From NCBI RefSeq assembly GCF_020520425.1, contig NC_079492.1, positions 60,759,042-60,823,041 of the forward strand: DNA of 64,000 bases, given 5' to 3'. The position numbers and the translations under genes were made by a program. This DNA comes from Spinacia oleracea (taxonomy: Eukaryota; Streptophyta; Magnoliopsida; Caryophyllales; Amaranthaceae). How positions within the stretch are numbered: the stretch's first letter is position 1; each line of letters starts with the position of its first letter. The notes under the pieces are model-generated. The model did no database searches. It had not been told where the DNA came from and saw only the letters and a list, made by a program, of their open reading frames with translations. This document shows, in pieces, positions 24,773 to 36,242 of the stretch.

Positions 24773-25424
24773 GTGCACCTAACAATTTGCGTTTCGTCAA
24801 TTGGGTGTTTTGATTGCTTTCTGAAGTGGGTAACGTGTCAGGTGTAAATCTGGGTTTTCGTTATTGTGCTAGATCATGTTGACGAATTGAAGAAATCGGG
24901 GGTTTTGTTGAAGAAATCGGCTTGTTATACATTTTGATCGCCAATTGCGATAATGGTTTAACTATTTCAACCGCTATTTCAGTTGGCGGTTCCGTGCTAA
25001 TTGATTAAAAAATACTAGACTGGTTTCTTGATAACGTGGACGGTAGAGTGAAAATTAACATAAAATGAGGCGTATTTTGGGAATTTACGTATTTTTTAGC
25101 ATTATTGCCAGAAATCGCTCGAAATATACGGGTCAAATGATGCATTGGCAAGTGCGCCGGTCCAATTAATACAAGTTAAAACGGAAGCAATAATTTATTC
25201 ATCCCTTGTGCTGATTAACTCCCCAATACACCATGTGTAAACTCAAACTGTTGCTTGTATTCGGAAACAAAGAGGGAGTTGGCATGTACTATGGAGTCAC
25301 ATCGGTTTTTTTTGGAAGCAACTCTATTTATTACTCCGTAGAATGTAATAAATAATACAAGTAATCCATAACTGTTACACATTCCTAATTAGCCCCATCC
25401 AAAGGCGGTGAGAATTGAGCACCC

Positions 25425-25431
25425 TATAAAA
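25425..25431 (+). promoter_or_regulatory. TATA box of the TSSC4-like gene
   Basis: TATAAAA lies 40 bp before the ATG at 25,471, in a cccTATAAAAcc context. That implies a very short 5' leader. The 650 bp before it (24,776-25,424) hold no gene and should be the promoter region. Confidence 0.6.
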
Positions 25432-25470
25432 CCAAGAAAACATCTTTACTCATCAAGAACAACAACAAAA

Positions 25471-27651
25471 ATGGCGTCATCAGAATCCATGGACGACAAG
25501 GCATTTTCAGAGAGAGTCAAGAAAACGTTCGGATCCCTCTTCGCAACTCTAGAACCCTCCCCAAAATCTCTCTCAAACCCACTTTGGTCGCTCACAGATT
25601 CCCAGGTTGAGAAGAAAGAGTGGCGCCGTGACATCGACACTTCTAGAGATTCCAACCCTTGTTCTTCCTCCTTCGACGATTTTCTCTCTCATGCCCGCAA
25701 AAACTCCCGTAAAAACCTAAGTAATTATCGCAAAGAGCTCAAGGATGACGGTATCGAAGGTCTCGACGATGTGGATGACGAAGAAGAAGAAGATGAAGAA
25801 GAAGAAGAAGAAGCTGAGAAGGTTGATTTAAATGATTGGGATGTCAAAGGTTCTATCGGTTTGGATTCTACTCTAGATAATGAGGTAATTTGATTTTTAG
25901 GGTTAATTATGATTTTAGGGTTTATGTTTAATTGAATTGAATTGGGATAGAGTGTGGGTTTGATTGATTTTAACTGAACGTTTATTGAATTTTGATTTTC
26001 AATGTTCACATTTCACACACTTGGATTTTTGAATTTGTTTTTTGCTTGTTTAATGTGGAATGATGAGTTTAGGGTTCACATTTGATTTTATTGAATCGGA
26101 GGAGATTGTGGTTTTGCTAGGATTTTAGTGAACGATTGTTGAATTTGCATTTTCAATGTTTATTTCATATCTAGGCCTACCCAATTGGATTTTAGCTATG
26201 TTTTTATGTGGAGGAATACTTTGAAACATTGGAAGATATGAGGGAGTTGGTGTTCAGAAATTCAATTTATATCAGTTCATTCAGTCAACAATGGATTTAA
26301 CAGTTAACACTACCTAGGGCGAAGGAGGTGTTAGGACTTGGGAGGAAGGGGGTGCTGTCAATGGTGAATATGCTGTTAGAGTATAAGGTTCTCCTGTGCT
26401 GAGTTCTGAGGAAAATAGTGTGATAAACAGTGAATGTTCTCATTTTGTTTTCGGTTAGGTAACCCGAAATTGGCAGCAATTTTTTCTAGGAGTTTCTTTT
26501 GCCTAGAGCTGTACCTTAGTTTTATGCCTAGTGCCTCAGTGGTTGTAGTAAATGATAGAGATGAATTACGGAGTATATTGAAAGTAATTTTTCTTCTTGG
26601 GGTTACTCACATTGTTGCTGCTTTTTTTGGCTGCTTTTAAGAAAAACCTGGACAAATTATGTCAACTTGTCAAGAATAACTTGGTTTACTTATATATGCT
26701 GGTCTAATCACTTGTAGGTTATTGAATTCGCAGGCTGAAGAAGATACTTTTGACAAAGTTGCCTTAGGAAGGGAGAATGCCGGTGATCGGTTGTATATGG
26801 GGGACGTTACTGGTAGCCATGATTCACATTTCGGCGTTCTCGATGAACTTCCTGGTGCTGTTGGGATTCTTAGGGGAAAGGATCCTCGTGCTAATCGCCA
26901 GGCTGCAAGGATTAGATTGAAAGAAGACGATGCAGAAGCTGCAGCTGCACAGGCTGAACATAAACCTGAGCAGTCTCCTTCAACCGCTGATAGAGATTCT
27001 GCTATGTCAACTGAAGGTGTTGTTGGCAAGTTATTGAAACCTATATTAAAAAGAAAGGAGTGTGAATCAACGTCAAAGCCGGCAAAACGTGTCAGGTTTG
27101 ACCCTGTTTGTCTAAGCAATGACAAGGCAGCTGGTGAAGTTCCAAGTAATATGACATGGGAGAAAACTATTACCGAAGTTATTGGGTCTGAGTCGAATAA
27201 GAGTGCTTCTCGGGTCCCGGATTATATTCAAAATCCTTCCAAATATACATGCTATACTCTTGATTCCACTGATGAAATGGGCAGTAAGTCAAACACGGGT
27301 GCTTATTTGGAGTTTGTTGAGATGATGAAGGCAAAGAACGTGATGTCAGAACCTGACTCAGATGTTTCTACTGATCTTCCAAAATCAGTAACCTTTATTC
27401 CGAAGAAAAAGTCAGATACTACGAAAGGTGGCTTTAGTGAAGCGAGTCAAGAGAAAGGAGGTGATACAAAGTGTCCTCCCACGCAATCAACCTTTCTTGA
27501 TGTGGTAGCTGAGGAGCAGGAGACGGAAGTTGGTGACATGGAAGTTGATGAACCTGAAAGCGCTGAAACAAGTGCCGGGTCTGATAGAGGCATCATGTTT
27601 AAGAAGCAGGGACGTCAGTATCGAAAGCCCCAGGGAGATGAGACTACCTAG
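25471..27651 (+). CDS. TSSC4-like protein (U5 snRNP assembly factor family), two exons
   Basis: The exons 25,471-25,884 and 26,734-27,651 join in phase across an 849-bp GT..AG intron and give 443 residues. The start is the ATG at 25,471 in aaaATGGCG context; in-frame codons upstream lack an ATG. Residues ~10-60 read FSERVKKTFGSL and LWSLTDSQVEKKEWRRD, and an acidic Asp/Glu run follows at about 100-120. Exon 2 has GDRLYMGDVTG, a basic KPILKRKE..KRVRFDP segment, and RVPDYIQNPSKYTCYTLD, which resembles the PDY..P..YT.Y.LD signature of TSSC4. In animals TSSC4 is a largely disordered chaperone of U5 snRNP assembly in the nucleus. The same role here is inferred. The gene is intact and is the clearest host gene in the window. 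The family call rests on motif memory, so a different plant nuclear acidic protein is possible. Confidence 0.75.
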
Positions 27652-28482
27652 ATGGTATGTTTGGTAGTGTACTCCTGTACTATTGCTAGCCTTTTGCACA
27701 ACTGTACTTTGTGGCGAGCATGGGCTCATTTGTGGTAACTTCCAAGTTCCAACAAGTTTATGAAAAGCAAAGCTGTTGGTGGATTCTGCTACTTGCAATC
27801 TTGCATTGTCTCGAGATAATTTGTAAGTTTAACTACTCCACTTAATATTAAGTTCTGTTTCCCTGATTTGTTTGTGAAATGTTGGATAGATGGCTATGCT
27901 TATGCTTGCTAGAACTTGATTTGCTTGACGGGGAGCAATGTTTTGTTTTGTTGTTGTACGTAGTATTTCTTATCTAAAATTGTTCCAAGATTCACCCCTT
28001 CGATCTGATAGGGAGGCATTATACATTATACCTGAGTTTCCCACCCTAGTTGGTACCTCCCCTGCAATAGAAGGCTAATCTATGTGGATGCTGTATGCTG
28101 AACGTTTGAGCTTTGATTATCTGATACAATGACAGTATAGTCATTATGATCTGTATCTCTACTCGCCTTTTCCAATATGTTACCCCGTAATGGATAGTTA
28201 TGCACTTATGCTTATGGCTAATAACGTGGATTATATAGTGAAGCAAAGCAAAGTTGTAGTTAATGGCATTTTTACTCTAAACTTGTAAACTTTTATCTGC
28301 CTTTCTGAATCCTTTTGACAAGTGATATTTGCATGCTATTTACATTTTTGAAAGCTAGAATATTGTCAGGTACTTTCCAAGATGGAACAAAAACAATGAC
28401 GCATAACAAAATATACATACATACACCCTCTTGATTAAATTATGTACCTTTATCAACATTCAACACCTAGTTAAATCAATCT
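27652..28482. other. Intergenic region between convergent genes
   Basis: This holds the 3' untranslated region of the TSSC4-like gene (at least the first ~200 bp, AT-rich with aat-type signals) and that of the minus-strand RNase H-like gene. No further gene, repeat or RNA is recognised. Confidence 0.5.
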
Positions 28483-29106
28483 TCATCTTCTCCGAAGAAC
28501 AATTTTTCCTTGAGCATCTTCACGCATAATTGACAAAACCTCATCTGGTGGAGCATGTCTCCAAATACGAGGATTTTCCAGTTGCTGGCCAATTTCGGCA
28601 AACTTATCAGCAACTCGATTGCCCTCTCTATAGATATGAGTCATAGTACAGTTGTTAATCTCAGGTATGATTGTGTTTATATGACTAACATACCTTTGAG
28701 CTTCCAATGACTTCATAGTACCTCTCTTAACAATGATGTTTACCAAAGCCTTGGCGTCTCCCTCAAGCCACACATCACTCCACCCATTCTCCAATATAAT
28801 CTCGAGCCCTCGAAGGAGGGCTGCAAGTTCTGCAATGGTGCTATCTGTATTTTCAATTGATTCTGCATACCCAAGCAAGAACTTAGCATTATGGTCTCGG
28901 AAAACTCCTCCGATGCTTGCTTTTCTCTTTTTGCCCATAGAAGACCCATCAAAGTTTAGTTTTGTCCACCCTAACTTAGGTTTCTTCCATTCGACGGGTA
29001 TAGGTTCCTTATGCAGGTTTCTGACTAGTAATAATCTAGCTGATGATGATGGGTTTTGAGTAATTACTCTATGGCACATTAAGAATCTTGTCATGGATGT
29101 CAACAT
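28483..29106 (-). CDS. RNase H-like (RVT_3) protein, orphan ORF of LINE type
   Basis: This is an intact 207-residue frame. Residues ~48-170 form an RNase H fold of the plant 'RVT_3' type. The carboxylates are D53 (NFDGSS), E93 (AELAALLRG), D117 (LEGDAKALV) and D167 (GNRVADKFAEIG), so the catalytic set looks complete. Such domains end many plant L1-type LINEs but also exist as stand-alone genes that may degrade RNA in RNA-DNA hybrids. Here no RT motifs lie upstream within 1 kb, and there is no poly-A tail or clear duplication. It may therefore be a host-type single-domain gene or a trimmed LINE 3' end. It converges on the TSSC4-like gene. Expression is unknown. Confidence 0.75.
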   Translation of the reverse strand: MLTSMTRFLMCHRVITQNPSSSARLLLVRNLHKEPIPVEWKKPKLGWTKLNFDGSSMGKKRKASIGGVFRDHNAKFLLGYAESIENTDSTIAELAALLRGLEIILENGWSDVWLEGDAKALVNIIVKRGTMKSLEAQRYVSHINTIIPEINNCTMTHIYREGNRVADKFAEIGQQLENPRIWRHAPPDEVLSIMREDAQGKIVLRRR

Positions 29107-30296
29107 ATTAACAAATTATATACAAATTCGAATTTTGATAATTCAACGGTAAAATATATGCAGAGTATATGATAAATAAAGAAATTAAAAGAGAACACTA
29201 TTTACAAGAGAAAAGAAGGTTTATATACATTGATGCCAGAGAAACTTAGAAGGCAGCAATGGAAGATAGAAAGAAGGGGGAGAAGTAGGAAGAGATAGTC
29301 TTGAAGACATTAACAGGAAGCTAAAAAATGAGGATTATATTTTAAGGGATAAAAGTTCCTTAGGTGAAACGTATAGAACAGTTGTTGTAGTTCAGGATCA
29401 AAGCAAAGAATATTCAAGGTTTGAATTTAATTAAATATAAAAAGTTCTTAATTTTATTAACCAAATACTTATTAATTAATTCATGAAGGAATGTACAATT
29501 TAAGACGACACATTGTAAGAGGTGCCGTGAAAAATGAGTTTACATGAACTTGCCGTTTTTGTACACTAACAAAAACGCATTCATGAATTGGGTTTTTGCT
29601 TCCAATTACATGAGTTTGCTAACCTTGAATTTTCAGCTGCAAGAGGGGATCCGCTATATTACTTGGTTTAAGTTGCTACGACCTACAATAACCGACTATT
29701 GAGTACGGAATACTCGAGAAAAAGCGGCAATACCGGGTAGTGGTTCTTAACAACTAGTCCTACCCTGACCACTACTCGATTTGTTGATTGTATATTCAGC
29801 AGACCTGGTTATTGGACGGGTCGGGACGGGTTATTAGCGGGTCGGGTTATTTGCGGGTCATATAAAAATACATGCGGGTCAGGGTCGGATCAAGGTCATA
29901 AGGGTCAGGGTCGGGTTAGGGTCATAGCCAAAAGTTAATAGGGTCTATAGCGGGTCATGGTCATACCCACAAGTTCCAGTTGTAACTTCTCCTCCAACAA
30001 GTTGCTAGTCTCTGTGACAAAAAATGTAATCTCACTAAATGTATTTCAAAGCAAATATCTACTACGGAGTACATATTTTAGGTACTTTGAAATCATTATA
30101 ATTACACATCGAATGAATTGAAAAGTTCATATACTTCGCAGCTCAGTAGATTAGTTAAAAATATGGACCACAATAAAAAAGCGTTTCAAGCAGGCAGCTG
30201 TAGCTGATGGGAAGGAGGAAGTCCAAATAAATATCAGGTATGTATTTGCTAAAACATATCACAACCAAATAAAAATATAAAAGATTATTTGCGGGT
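29107..30296. other. Intergenic; GGGTC-repeat element remnant at about 29,800-30,296
   Basis: 29,107-29,790 shows nothing recognisable. From about 29,803 the sequence is rich in cgggtc/gggtca repeats, and ttatttgcgggtcat occurs near 29,850 and again near 30,287. This is typical of the ends of plant hAT-type MITEs, but no second end or duplication is visible. The large inverted repeat begins abruptly at 30,297 within this sequence. Confidence 0.4.
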
Positions 30297-30539
30297 CATT
30301 TTTTAAAAGTCATCATTTGAAAAAGTCACTTTTGTTTAGATTGATTTTTTATAACGATAAATTTGAAAAGTAGGTCTAGGCAGGTCTTGATCATTAAGTG
30401 TACTTAGAATCGATTCGAAACTAAGCGAAATTAATCAACATAAATCGAACCCTTAACTTAAATTAGAATCATTATTAACCATGATTCGTAAGTCGAATGA
30501 GTAACCGTATTCTAGAATCATTTACCATATAGCACTTGT

Positions 30540-30960
30540 AATTGCAACGATTAACTTAAATTGAATCCTAAACCCTAGAAACCCTAATGACTAACTTAGA
30601 AACACTTAACCTAAGCCTAATGAGCTAAACCCTAAACCCTAAGCCTAATTCATAAGTCGATTCATAAGTCGAATCATTATCTTAATTCAAATGATTAATC
30701 ATGAATCTTATGTCGAATCATAAATCGAATCATTAAATCGAATCGTTAAATCGAATCATCATTAACCATTAATCCTAGTTCATTGTGGAATTGATTCGTG
30801 AATCATTCACCTTATTTCACTCTTAATTTGAATCATTAACTCCAATTCATCGTAGAATCTAATCATGAATCATAATTCATCCTATGATCGAATCATTAAC
30901 CACTATTTTACTCTTAATTATAATTATTAACCCTAATTTCACTCTAAATACAAATTATTA
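30540..30960. repeat. Telomere-like AAACCCTA motifs and gattcg repeats, left arm
   Basis: Several AAACCCTA-type units, the plant telomere repeat, occur at about 30,570-30,640, mixed with a degenerate aatcgaatcatta repeat. The mirror copy is at 51,800-51,900 (ggtttagggtttagggttt), with a related direct copy at 54,450-54,560. They are short and degenerate, so a fragment of a mobile element is more likely than a former telomere. Confidence 0.6.
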
Positions 30961-31078
30961 ACCATATTCCACTATTTATATTTACCATTTTCCAAAATGG
31001 TATTCAAATTGTTAAAAATGGTATTAATATTTCAAAAATGGTATTAAAATTTTCAAAATAGTATTCATTGTTATAAAA

Positions 31079-31605
31079 CACGGTTGCTATACGTAACCTT
31101 CAATTACTTTGGCGCACCCCTGTAAAAAACCAGAAATACCCTTTTTAATTCTTTGGTTTCTGTATGAAATAGTTAACTATATTTTGTTCCATCTGTATGA
31201 AATAGTTAACTCTATTTTGTTCAATCTGTACGAAATAGTTAGTTCCACTATGTTCAATCTATACGAAATAGCTAATTCTGTTTTGTTCAATCTGTACAAA
31301 ATGGAAGTGTATATTTCATATACGTTACATGAAGTGACTCGAAAAAAACAGAAAAAAACGGATATTACCTCAATTTCAAGGTCTTCCAATTCAAAAAAAA
31401 TCGTCCATGCCAATCCAAATACGTATTCTAATTTTATCACATACACGTTACACTAAAAAAAATTCAAGTTTACGTGAATAAAAATAATAGGGGAAAAGGT
31501 TGAGAGAAAACAATAAAAGTGGGGGTTAGGTTTTTTTTTTTCCAGAATGAAACAAATGAAAGAAAAAAGGGTTGCGTTAAGTAAAATCATGCTGCATTTA
31601 GCAAC
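31079..31605. mobile_element. Insertion of ~0.53 kb in the left arm, imperfect terminal inverted repeats
   Basis: The mirror copy in the right arm (near 51,375-51,400) lacks this segment. Its ends read GGTTGCTATACGTAACC and, in reverse complement, GTTGCTAAATGCAGCATG, and similarity continues for about 45 bp. A clean target duplication is not seen. Inside are five units of a ~34-bp tandem repeat (tgtatgaaatagttaactc, about 31,160-31,300). There is no coding potential. Confidence 0.55.
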
Positions 31606-31950
31606 TCAATTTTGAGAAATGGTAGTAATCAATCTTAAATGGTATTCATATTTCCAAAATGGTAGTAATTTACTCTAAAATGATATTCATTGTGCAATAA
31701 TGGTATTAATTTTGGTATTCATGTTGGATTTGATACTAAAATTATTATGTTAGATTGATTTGTGTCAATTATTTTTGTCAATGATTTTTGTTTGATTGAA
31801 TTTAGATTGATTTTATACATTGCATTGGACTATAGATTGATTTGATGTTGATTTGTATCATAATTGTTGTGTGTCGCTATTCGACGCCTTCGTTCGCTAA
31901 AAACGCCCGCGTATTTTACTTGAAATGACGGTTGTACCCTTATAAAATTC

Positions 31951-31953
31951 TAA

Positions 31954-31991
<38 letters not shown>

Positions 31992-32034
31992 TTATAACAG
32001 TAATAATATAACAATAATAATAAAAATAATAAGA

Positions 32035-32085
<51 letters not shown>

Positions 32086-32087
32086 TC
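31951..32087 (+). repeat. (AAT)n tract before RT copy 1
   Basis: Interrupted AAT microsatellite, ~137 bp, lying between the outer inverted repeat and the 5' leader of RT copy 1. Confidence 0.9.
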
Positions 32088-35000
32088 ATTCGATCATGTG
32101 CGTTTAGGGCTCTTCCACGTCGATTTACCGGCGTTGTTGTGGTGGTGTCCAGCGACGGTTGTCAAGTATCAGGCGGGCAGGCGGTATTGTTTAGTCGGCG
32201 GTTACGGGTGGTGTTTTGCCGGCGGTTACAGGCGGTTACAGGCGGGTGATAGCAGGCTGTTTAAGGTAAAGACGGGATTTCGGCGACGGTTGTCAAGTAT
32301 CAGACGGTTGTCAAGTATCAGACGGTGGTGTCCGGCGGTTACGGGTGGTGTTTTGTCGGTGGTTTCAGTTTCAACGGGTGATAGCGGGCTGTTTAGGGTA
32401 ACGACGGGAATTCGCAGGCTTTGTCCAGTTCATTTCAAGTTTCGGCGGTCAGTTTCTTCTCCGGCAAGTGCGTTCAGTTTCCTGCAATTCGAGAGTGTTT
32501 GGGGTTCAGTTCCTGGCAATTCGGGAGTCCGTTTCAGGTTCTTGCATTTAGTTTGGTCAGATTATGCGTTGTTGTTGTGCGGTTGTTTTGGAGTTTGGTG
32601 TTTGATTGCGTTCGTGTGCTGGGAAGCTTGAGTTGCTGCTCTTTGGTGTTGGAATTGTTTGTGTGTGTTGAGGTTATCAAGTGTGCGCTTGGTGTTGGTA
32701 TTGTTGGTGTGTGTTGAGGTTATCAAGTGTGCTGTTGAAGTGCTTTGATATGGCGGCTTCCGTAGAGAAGTTTCATTGCCCTTTTGTGGGTCTTAGCGGG
32801 TGCCAGGATGGAGGTGGGCGTGGTTTGGTGAGGAGTTCTCTGATCACTCACTTACGTGATCGTCATTGTTGCACTGGTGTGCGGGATGTAACCCGTCATT
32901 CCCTTACTACCAATTTGCAGGTTTTTACTACGGCTGAGGTGACCTTTCGTCGTATGGGAATTTGGCTATGTGGAGATTGTTTCAAGACGCATACTCATCG
33001 TATTAGGTGTCGCCATGGCAGTGGTTCTGGTACGGTTTTTGTGGACCCACCTGATTCTGGGGATGGTACTATTCGTTTTACTCTCTACGGTATTCAAAAA
33101 CCACAAGCTCCTGCTTCCGAGCTGTCTACTTCTGTTGCGCCTCGAGAACATCATTTTTCTTTTGATGTTGCTCTTCTAAACACTTTATGGTCCAAGCGGC
33201 TGCGTTCTGTGAAATCCATCCCTCCCAAATGTCGTTTGGGTTTTTCGCGAGTTCTGAAAGGGGCGCTTGATAAGGTGATTTGCAGACCAGATGGCATCGC
33301 TTGTTGGGTTCAGTTGCTCGTGTTACCTCTTTGTGTCCTCAAGACTTTTTCTCCACGAAGTAATCGTGAGTGTTCCTCCGGTGTTAGGCGGCGACAACAG
33401 GAAGAGAGTATCACCTCTGCTATTCGTTCTTGGGGTGTGCCTGGTGGTTCTGAGCAACTTGTCATAGACACATTGGCTAGTGTGTCTCCCCCTCTATTGG
33501 ATGTTGACGGCGACCATGATTTGGCGGAGCGTAATATTAAGCAATGCAAGAGAAAGATTTCTGACGGTCACTACACTGCTGCCGTTAGGGTTCTTTCTTC
33601 CTCAGGTCTTGCCCCTTACAATGATGCTATTCTTGCAGATTTGCAAGCAAAGCACCCTTCTGTCCCGGTCCCTACCTTACCGGATATCCCTGTTGATCAT
33701 CACCTTATTGCTTCCTCCGCTGTTGTTTTGGAGCAGATTATGGGCTTTCCGCGTGGTACTTCGTGCGGTAGAGATGGCTTGCGTGCTCAACACCTTTTGG
33801 ATTGCTTGGGTGGTGCTGCTGTAGCTGTTTCTGATGAGTTGGTGGATGCTATCACTCAGGTTGTTAATCTCTTTCTTGTTGGAAAGTGTCCTGCTGAGCT
33901 TGGAGGATACATTGCTAGTGCTCCTCTTACGCCACTTATTAAGCCTGGTGGGGATATTCGGCCTATTGCCGTGGGCACTATTTGGAGGCGCCTTGTTTCT
34001 AAGGTCGGGGCAGCTTTGATTGGTCCGCGTTTAGGAAACTACTTTGGAGGTCTTCAGTTTGGAGTTGGGGTTCCAGCAGGTGGTGAGGCCATTCTCCATG
34101 CTGTCAATCGGTTGGTTGAGGCTCGTGGGGCTGATGTTGGCCTCTCTATGTTATTGGTGGATTTTCGGAATGCGTTCAATTTAGTTGATCGTTCGGCTTT
34201 GTTGCGTGAGGTACGGCTATATTGTCCTGCTCTTTCGCGTTGGGTTGAATTCTGCTACTCTTCTCCAGCGCGGCTGTATTATGGAGAGCATACCTTGTGG
34301 TCTTGTCAGGGTGTGCAGCAAGGGGATCCTCTTGGCCCTTTGCTTTTTTCTCTGGTTCTACATCCATTGGTGTGTCGAATCAGAGACTCATTTGATCTAT
34401 CTCTTCAGGCTTGGTACTTGGACGATGGCACTATCGTTGGTGACACTTTGGTGGTTGGACAGGTCTTGGAGTTGATTTTGGAGGAGGGTCCTCATTTAGG
34501 TCTCCATGTTAATGTTGAGAAGACGGAGGTTTTCTGGCCTTCGGAGGACCCCCGCAGTCGTCTAGAGGGTGTCTTTCCTACGGATATTGCTCGTCCTGCG
34601 CTTGGTGTTAAGTTGCTTGGTGGCCCAGTCAGTACGGATTCCTCTTTTTGTAAGGAGTTGGTTTCGCAGCGTGTGTCGAAGGCTGTTGTGTTGATGGATG
34701 CTGTAGCCAAGCTTAATCCCCAGTGTGAGTTGTTGCTTCTTCGTGCGTGTACTGGAGTTTCTAAACTCTACTTTGCTATGCGCACTTGTCCGCCTCATCT
34801 TTTCGAAGCGGCCCAATTATCCTTTGATGTGGCTCTGCGGGCTTCTTTAGAGCGCATCGTGACTGCTTCGGGACCTGGGTTCGGTGACTGGCAATGGCGC
34901 CTTTCCACCTTGCCTTATTCTTATGGAGGATTGGGTGTTTATTCAGCTGGTGATGTTCGGCATTATGCTTTTCTTGCATCCCGTTTGCAGTCTTCTGGTT

Positions 35001-35990
35001 TGCAGGATTCGCTTCTTCGGCTTTCAGGTGTTGATGGTCCGGGACCGGCCTTTGACGATGCTCTTGGTCTTTTCAATAGGACCGTGGAGACCGACCTTAT
35101 GCGTAGCCCTAGTGAGATCGCTGCCCCCAGACTCATGAAGAAATTGGCAGACATATATTTCACGAAGGTTACTGCTGAGGCGGAATCCGCCTACTCCTTA
35201 TCTTCGCGTCTTGTTGCCCTATGGAAATCACAGCAGGGGGATCACTCCTCGGCTTGGTTGCGGGCAGTCCCCATCTCGGGGTTAGGCCAGACTATGAACG
35301 GTAAGACTTATCGTTCGGTTCTTTGCTATCGGTTGGGTATTCCGTTGTTCTCTTATTCGACGCCGTGTTCTGCTTGCTCTCGGGTTTTCGACGGGGACAT
35401 TTATGGGGATCATGCCGTGTCTTGTGCTGGGATTGTGGGTATCAAACATCGACATAATGTTGTTCGTGATACCCTTTTGGATATTTGCTATCGGTCGGGG
35501 ATTTCTGCTCGCAAGGAGGTTGATGTTGGGCTGACTAGTGAGAGTGATGGAGCTCTTCGTCCTGCAGATATACTGCTTTACTCATGGGATGTCGGTCTGG
35601 ATGTGTGTGTTGACTTGACTGGGTCTTCCCCTATGACGCAATCTGGGTTGTCAGGCTTCGTTCCGGGTCGGGTTGTGGCGGTTGCAGCGCAGCGGAAGCA
35701 GGATAAGTATGGGGCACGTTGTAGGGCTTTGGGTTACGGTTTCTTTCCTTTTTCCTTCTCTTCTTTTGGGGAATTAGAGAAAGGGGCTGTTTCTTTGCTG
35801 AAGCGGGTCCAGACGTACTCCAGGGCTCAAGACATTGGGGCACGGGCAGCTGCCCACATTTTCAGCAGGATCGGGTTCGCCATAGCTAGAGGAGTGGGGG
35901 CCCAGATTGTATCTCGGCTCCCCTCCAACTTCTTGTAGTTCATTTGATCTTTGTAGCTTGTTAAGCTTGTAACGTTTTGGTGTTTTCCCA
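32088..35990 (+). mobile_element. Non-LTR retrotransposon with nuclease domain, copy 1
   Basis: This unit consists of a ~660-bp GC-rich 5' leader (32,088-32,749), one long ORF and a short 3' region (about 50 bp, ttgttaagcttgtaacg). It ends in an (ATA)n tail at 35,991-36,018. There are no LTRs and no AP-endonuclease ORF. Tandem cggttgtcaagtatcaga units lie in the leader near 32,287-32,335. Copy 2 is inverted at 37,142-41,296. The 3' ends of the two copies align closely, while the 5' leaders align poorly. Confidence 0.75.
32750..35938 (+). CDS. Reverse transcriptase with zinc fingers and restriction-like nuclease, copy 1
   Basis: Intact 1,062-residue ORF, taken from the ATG shared with copy 2 (MAASVEKFHCPF). 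The frame is open further upstream but is not conserved between the copies there. Features by residue: C2H2-like finger C10, C18, H34, H39; a second Cys/His cluster at 74-90; RT from about 335 (TSCGRDGLRAQHLL) with motif A LLVDFRNAFNLVD (D471), motif B GVQQGDPLGPLLF (~521) and the catalytic YLDDG (D558, D559); a C-x2-C-x11-H-x3-C knuckle at 873-892 (CSAC..GDHAVSC); then LRPADILL (D940) and VCVDLT (D955), with Lys downstream, fitting a PD-(D/E)XK restriction-like nuclease. Finger-RT-CCHC-nuclease is the order of R2/R4/NeSL-type retrotransposons, which copy RNA into a nicked target. The clade is not resolved. Both catalytic centres look complete. Confidence 0.85.
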   Translation: MAASVEKFHCPFVGLSGCQDGGGRGLVRSSLITHLRDRHCCTGVRDVTRHSLTTNLQVFTTAEVTFRRMGIWLCGDCFKTHTHRIRCRHGSGSGTVFVDPPDSGDGTIRFTLYGIQKPQAPASELSTSVAPREHHFSFDVALLNTLWSKRLRSVKSIPPKCRLGFSRVLKGALDKVICRPDGIACWVQLLVLPLCVLKTFSPRSNRECSSGVRRRQQEESITSAIRSWGVPGGSEQLVIDTLASVSPPLLDVDGDHDLAERNIKQCKRKISDGHYTAAVRVLSSSGLAPYNDAILADLQAKHPSVPVPTLPDIPVDHHLIASSAVVLEQIMGFPRGTSCGRDGLRAQHLLDCLGGAAVAVSDELVDAITQVVNLFLVGKCPAELGGYIASAPLTPLIKPGGDIRPIAVGTIWRRLVSKVGAALIGPRLGNYFGGLQFGVGVPAGGEAILHAVNRLVEARGADVGLSMLLVDFRNAFNLVDRSALLREVRLYCPALSRWVEFCYSSPARLYYGEHTLWSCQGVQQGDPLGPLLFSLVLHPLVCRIRDSFDLSLQAWYLDDGTIVGDTLVVGQVLELILEEGPHLGLHVNVEKTEVFWPSEDPRSRLEGVFPTDIARPALGVKLLGGPVSTDSSFCKELVSQRVSKAVVLMDAVAKLNPQCELLLLRACTGVSKLYFAMRTCPPHLFEAAQLSFDVALRASLERIVTASGPGFGDWQWRLSTLPYSYGGLGVYSAGDVRHYAFLASRLQSSGLQDSLLRLSGVDGPGPAFDDALGLFNRTVETDLMRSPSEIAAPRLMKKLADIYFTKVTAEAESAYSLSSRLVALWKSQQGDHSSAWLRAVPISGLGQTMNGKTYRSVLCYRLGIPLFSYSTPCSACSRVFDGDIYGDHAVSCAGIVGIKHRHNVVRDTLLDICYRSGISARKEVDVGLTSESDGALRPADILLYSWDVGLDVCVDLTGSSPMTQSGLSGFVPGRVVAVAAQRKQDKYGARCRALGYGFFPFSFSSFGELEKGAVSLLKRVQTYSRAQDIGARAAAHIFSRIGFAIARGVGAQIVSRLPSNFL

Positions 35991-36018
35991 TAATAATAAT
36001 AATAATAATAATAATAAG
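35991..36018 (+). repeat. (ATA)n tail of RT copy 1
   Basis: About nine ATA units directly follow the 3' region. They match the longer tract at the 3' end of copy 2, as expected of a non-LTR element ending in or inserted at (TAA)n. Confidence 0.85.
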
Positions 36019-36242
36019 ATTAAGGGGTCGATTAGGGGAATTGGGGAATTAGGGGCGATTAGGGTCGTGCTCAATGGGTGATTAGGGGGGTCCAGGCCGG
36101 CGATCCGACAGTGATCGGCGAGGGTTGTTTCCGTGGCCGAGGGCTGCTTTGGTTAATTCAAGTGAGGAACGTAGCAGGGATATTGAGGAGCAGCAACATT
36201 CAGGAGCGATATTCGGGATTAGCGTGGGTGTTTGTTGCGCCT

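Noticed and set aside
30540..30960. Former telomere or chromosome fusion point
   Set aside because: The AAACCCTA units are few and degenerate and are repeated as part of a duplicated mobile repeat block, so a fusion is not supported.
32098..32717. 177- and 98-residue plus-strand ORFs before RT copy 1
   Set aside because: They occupy the GC-rich leader, contain tandem repeats and have no counterpart before copy 2.
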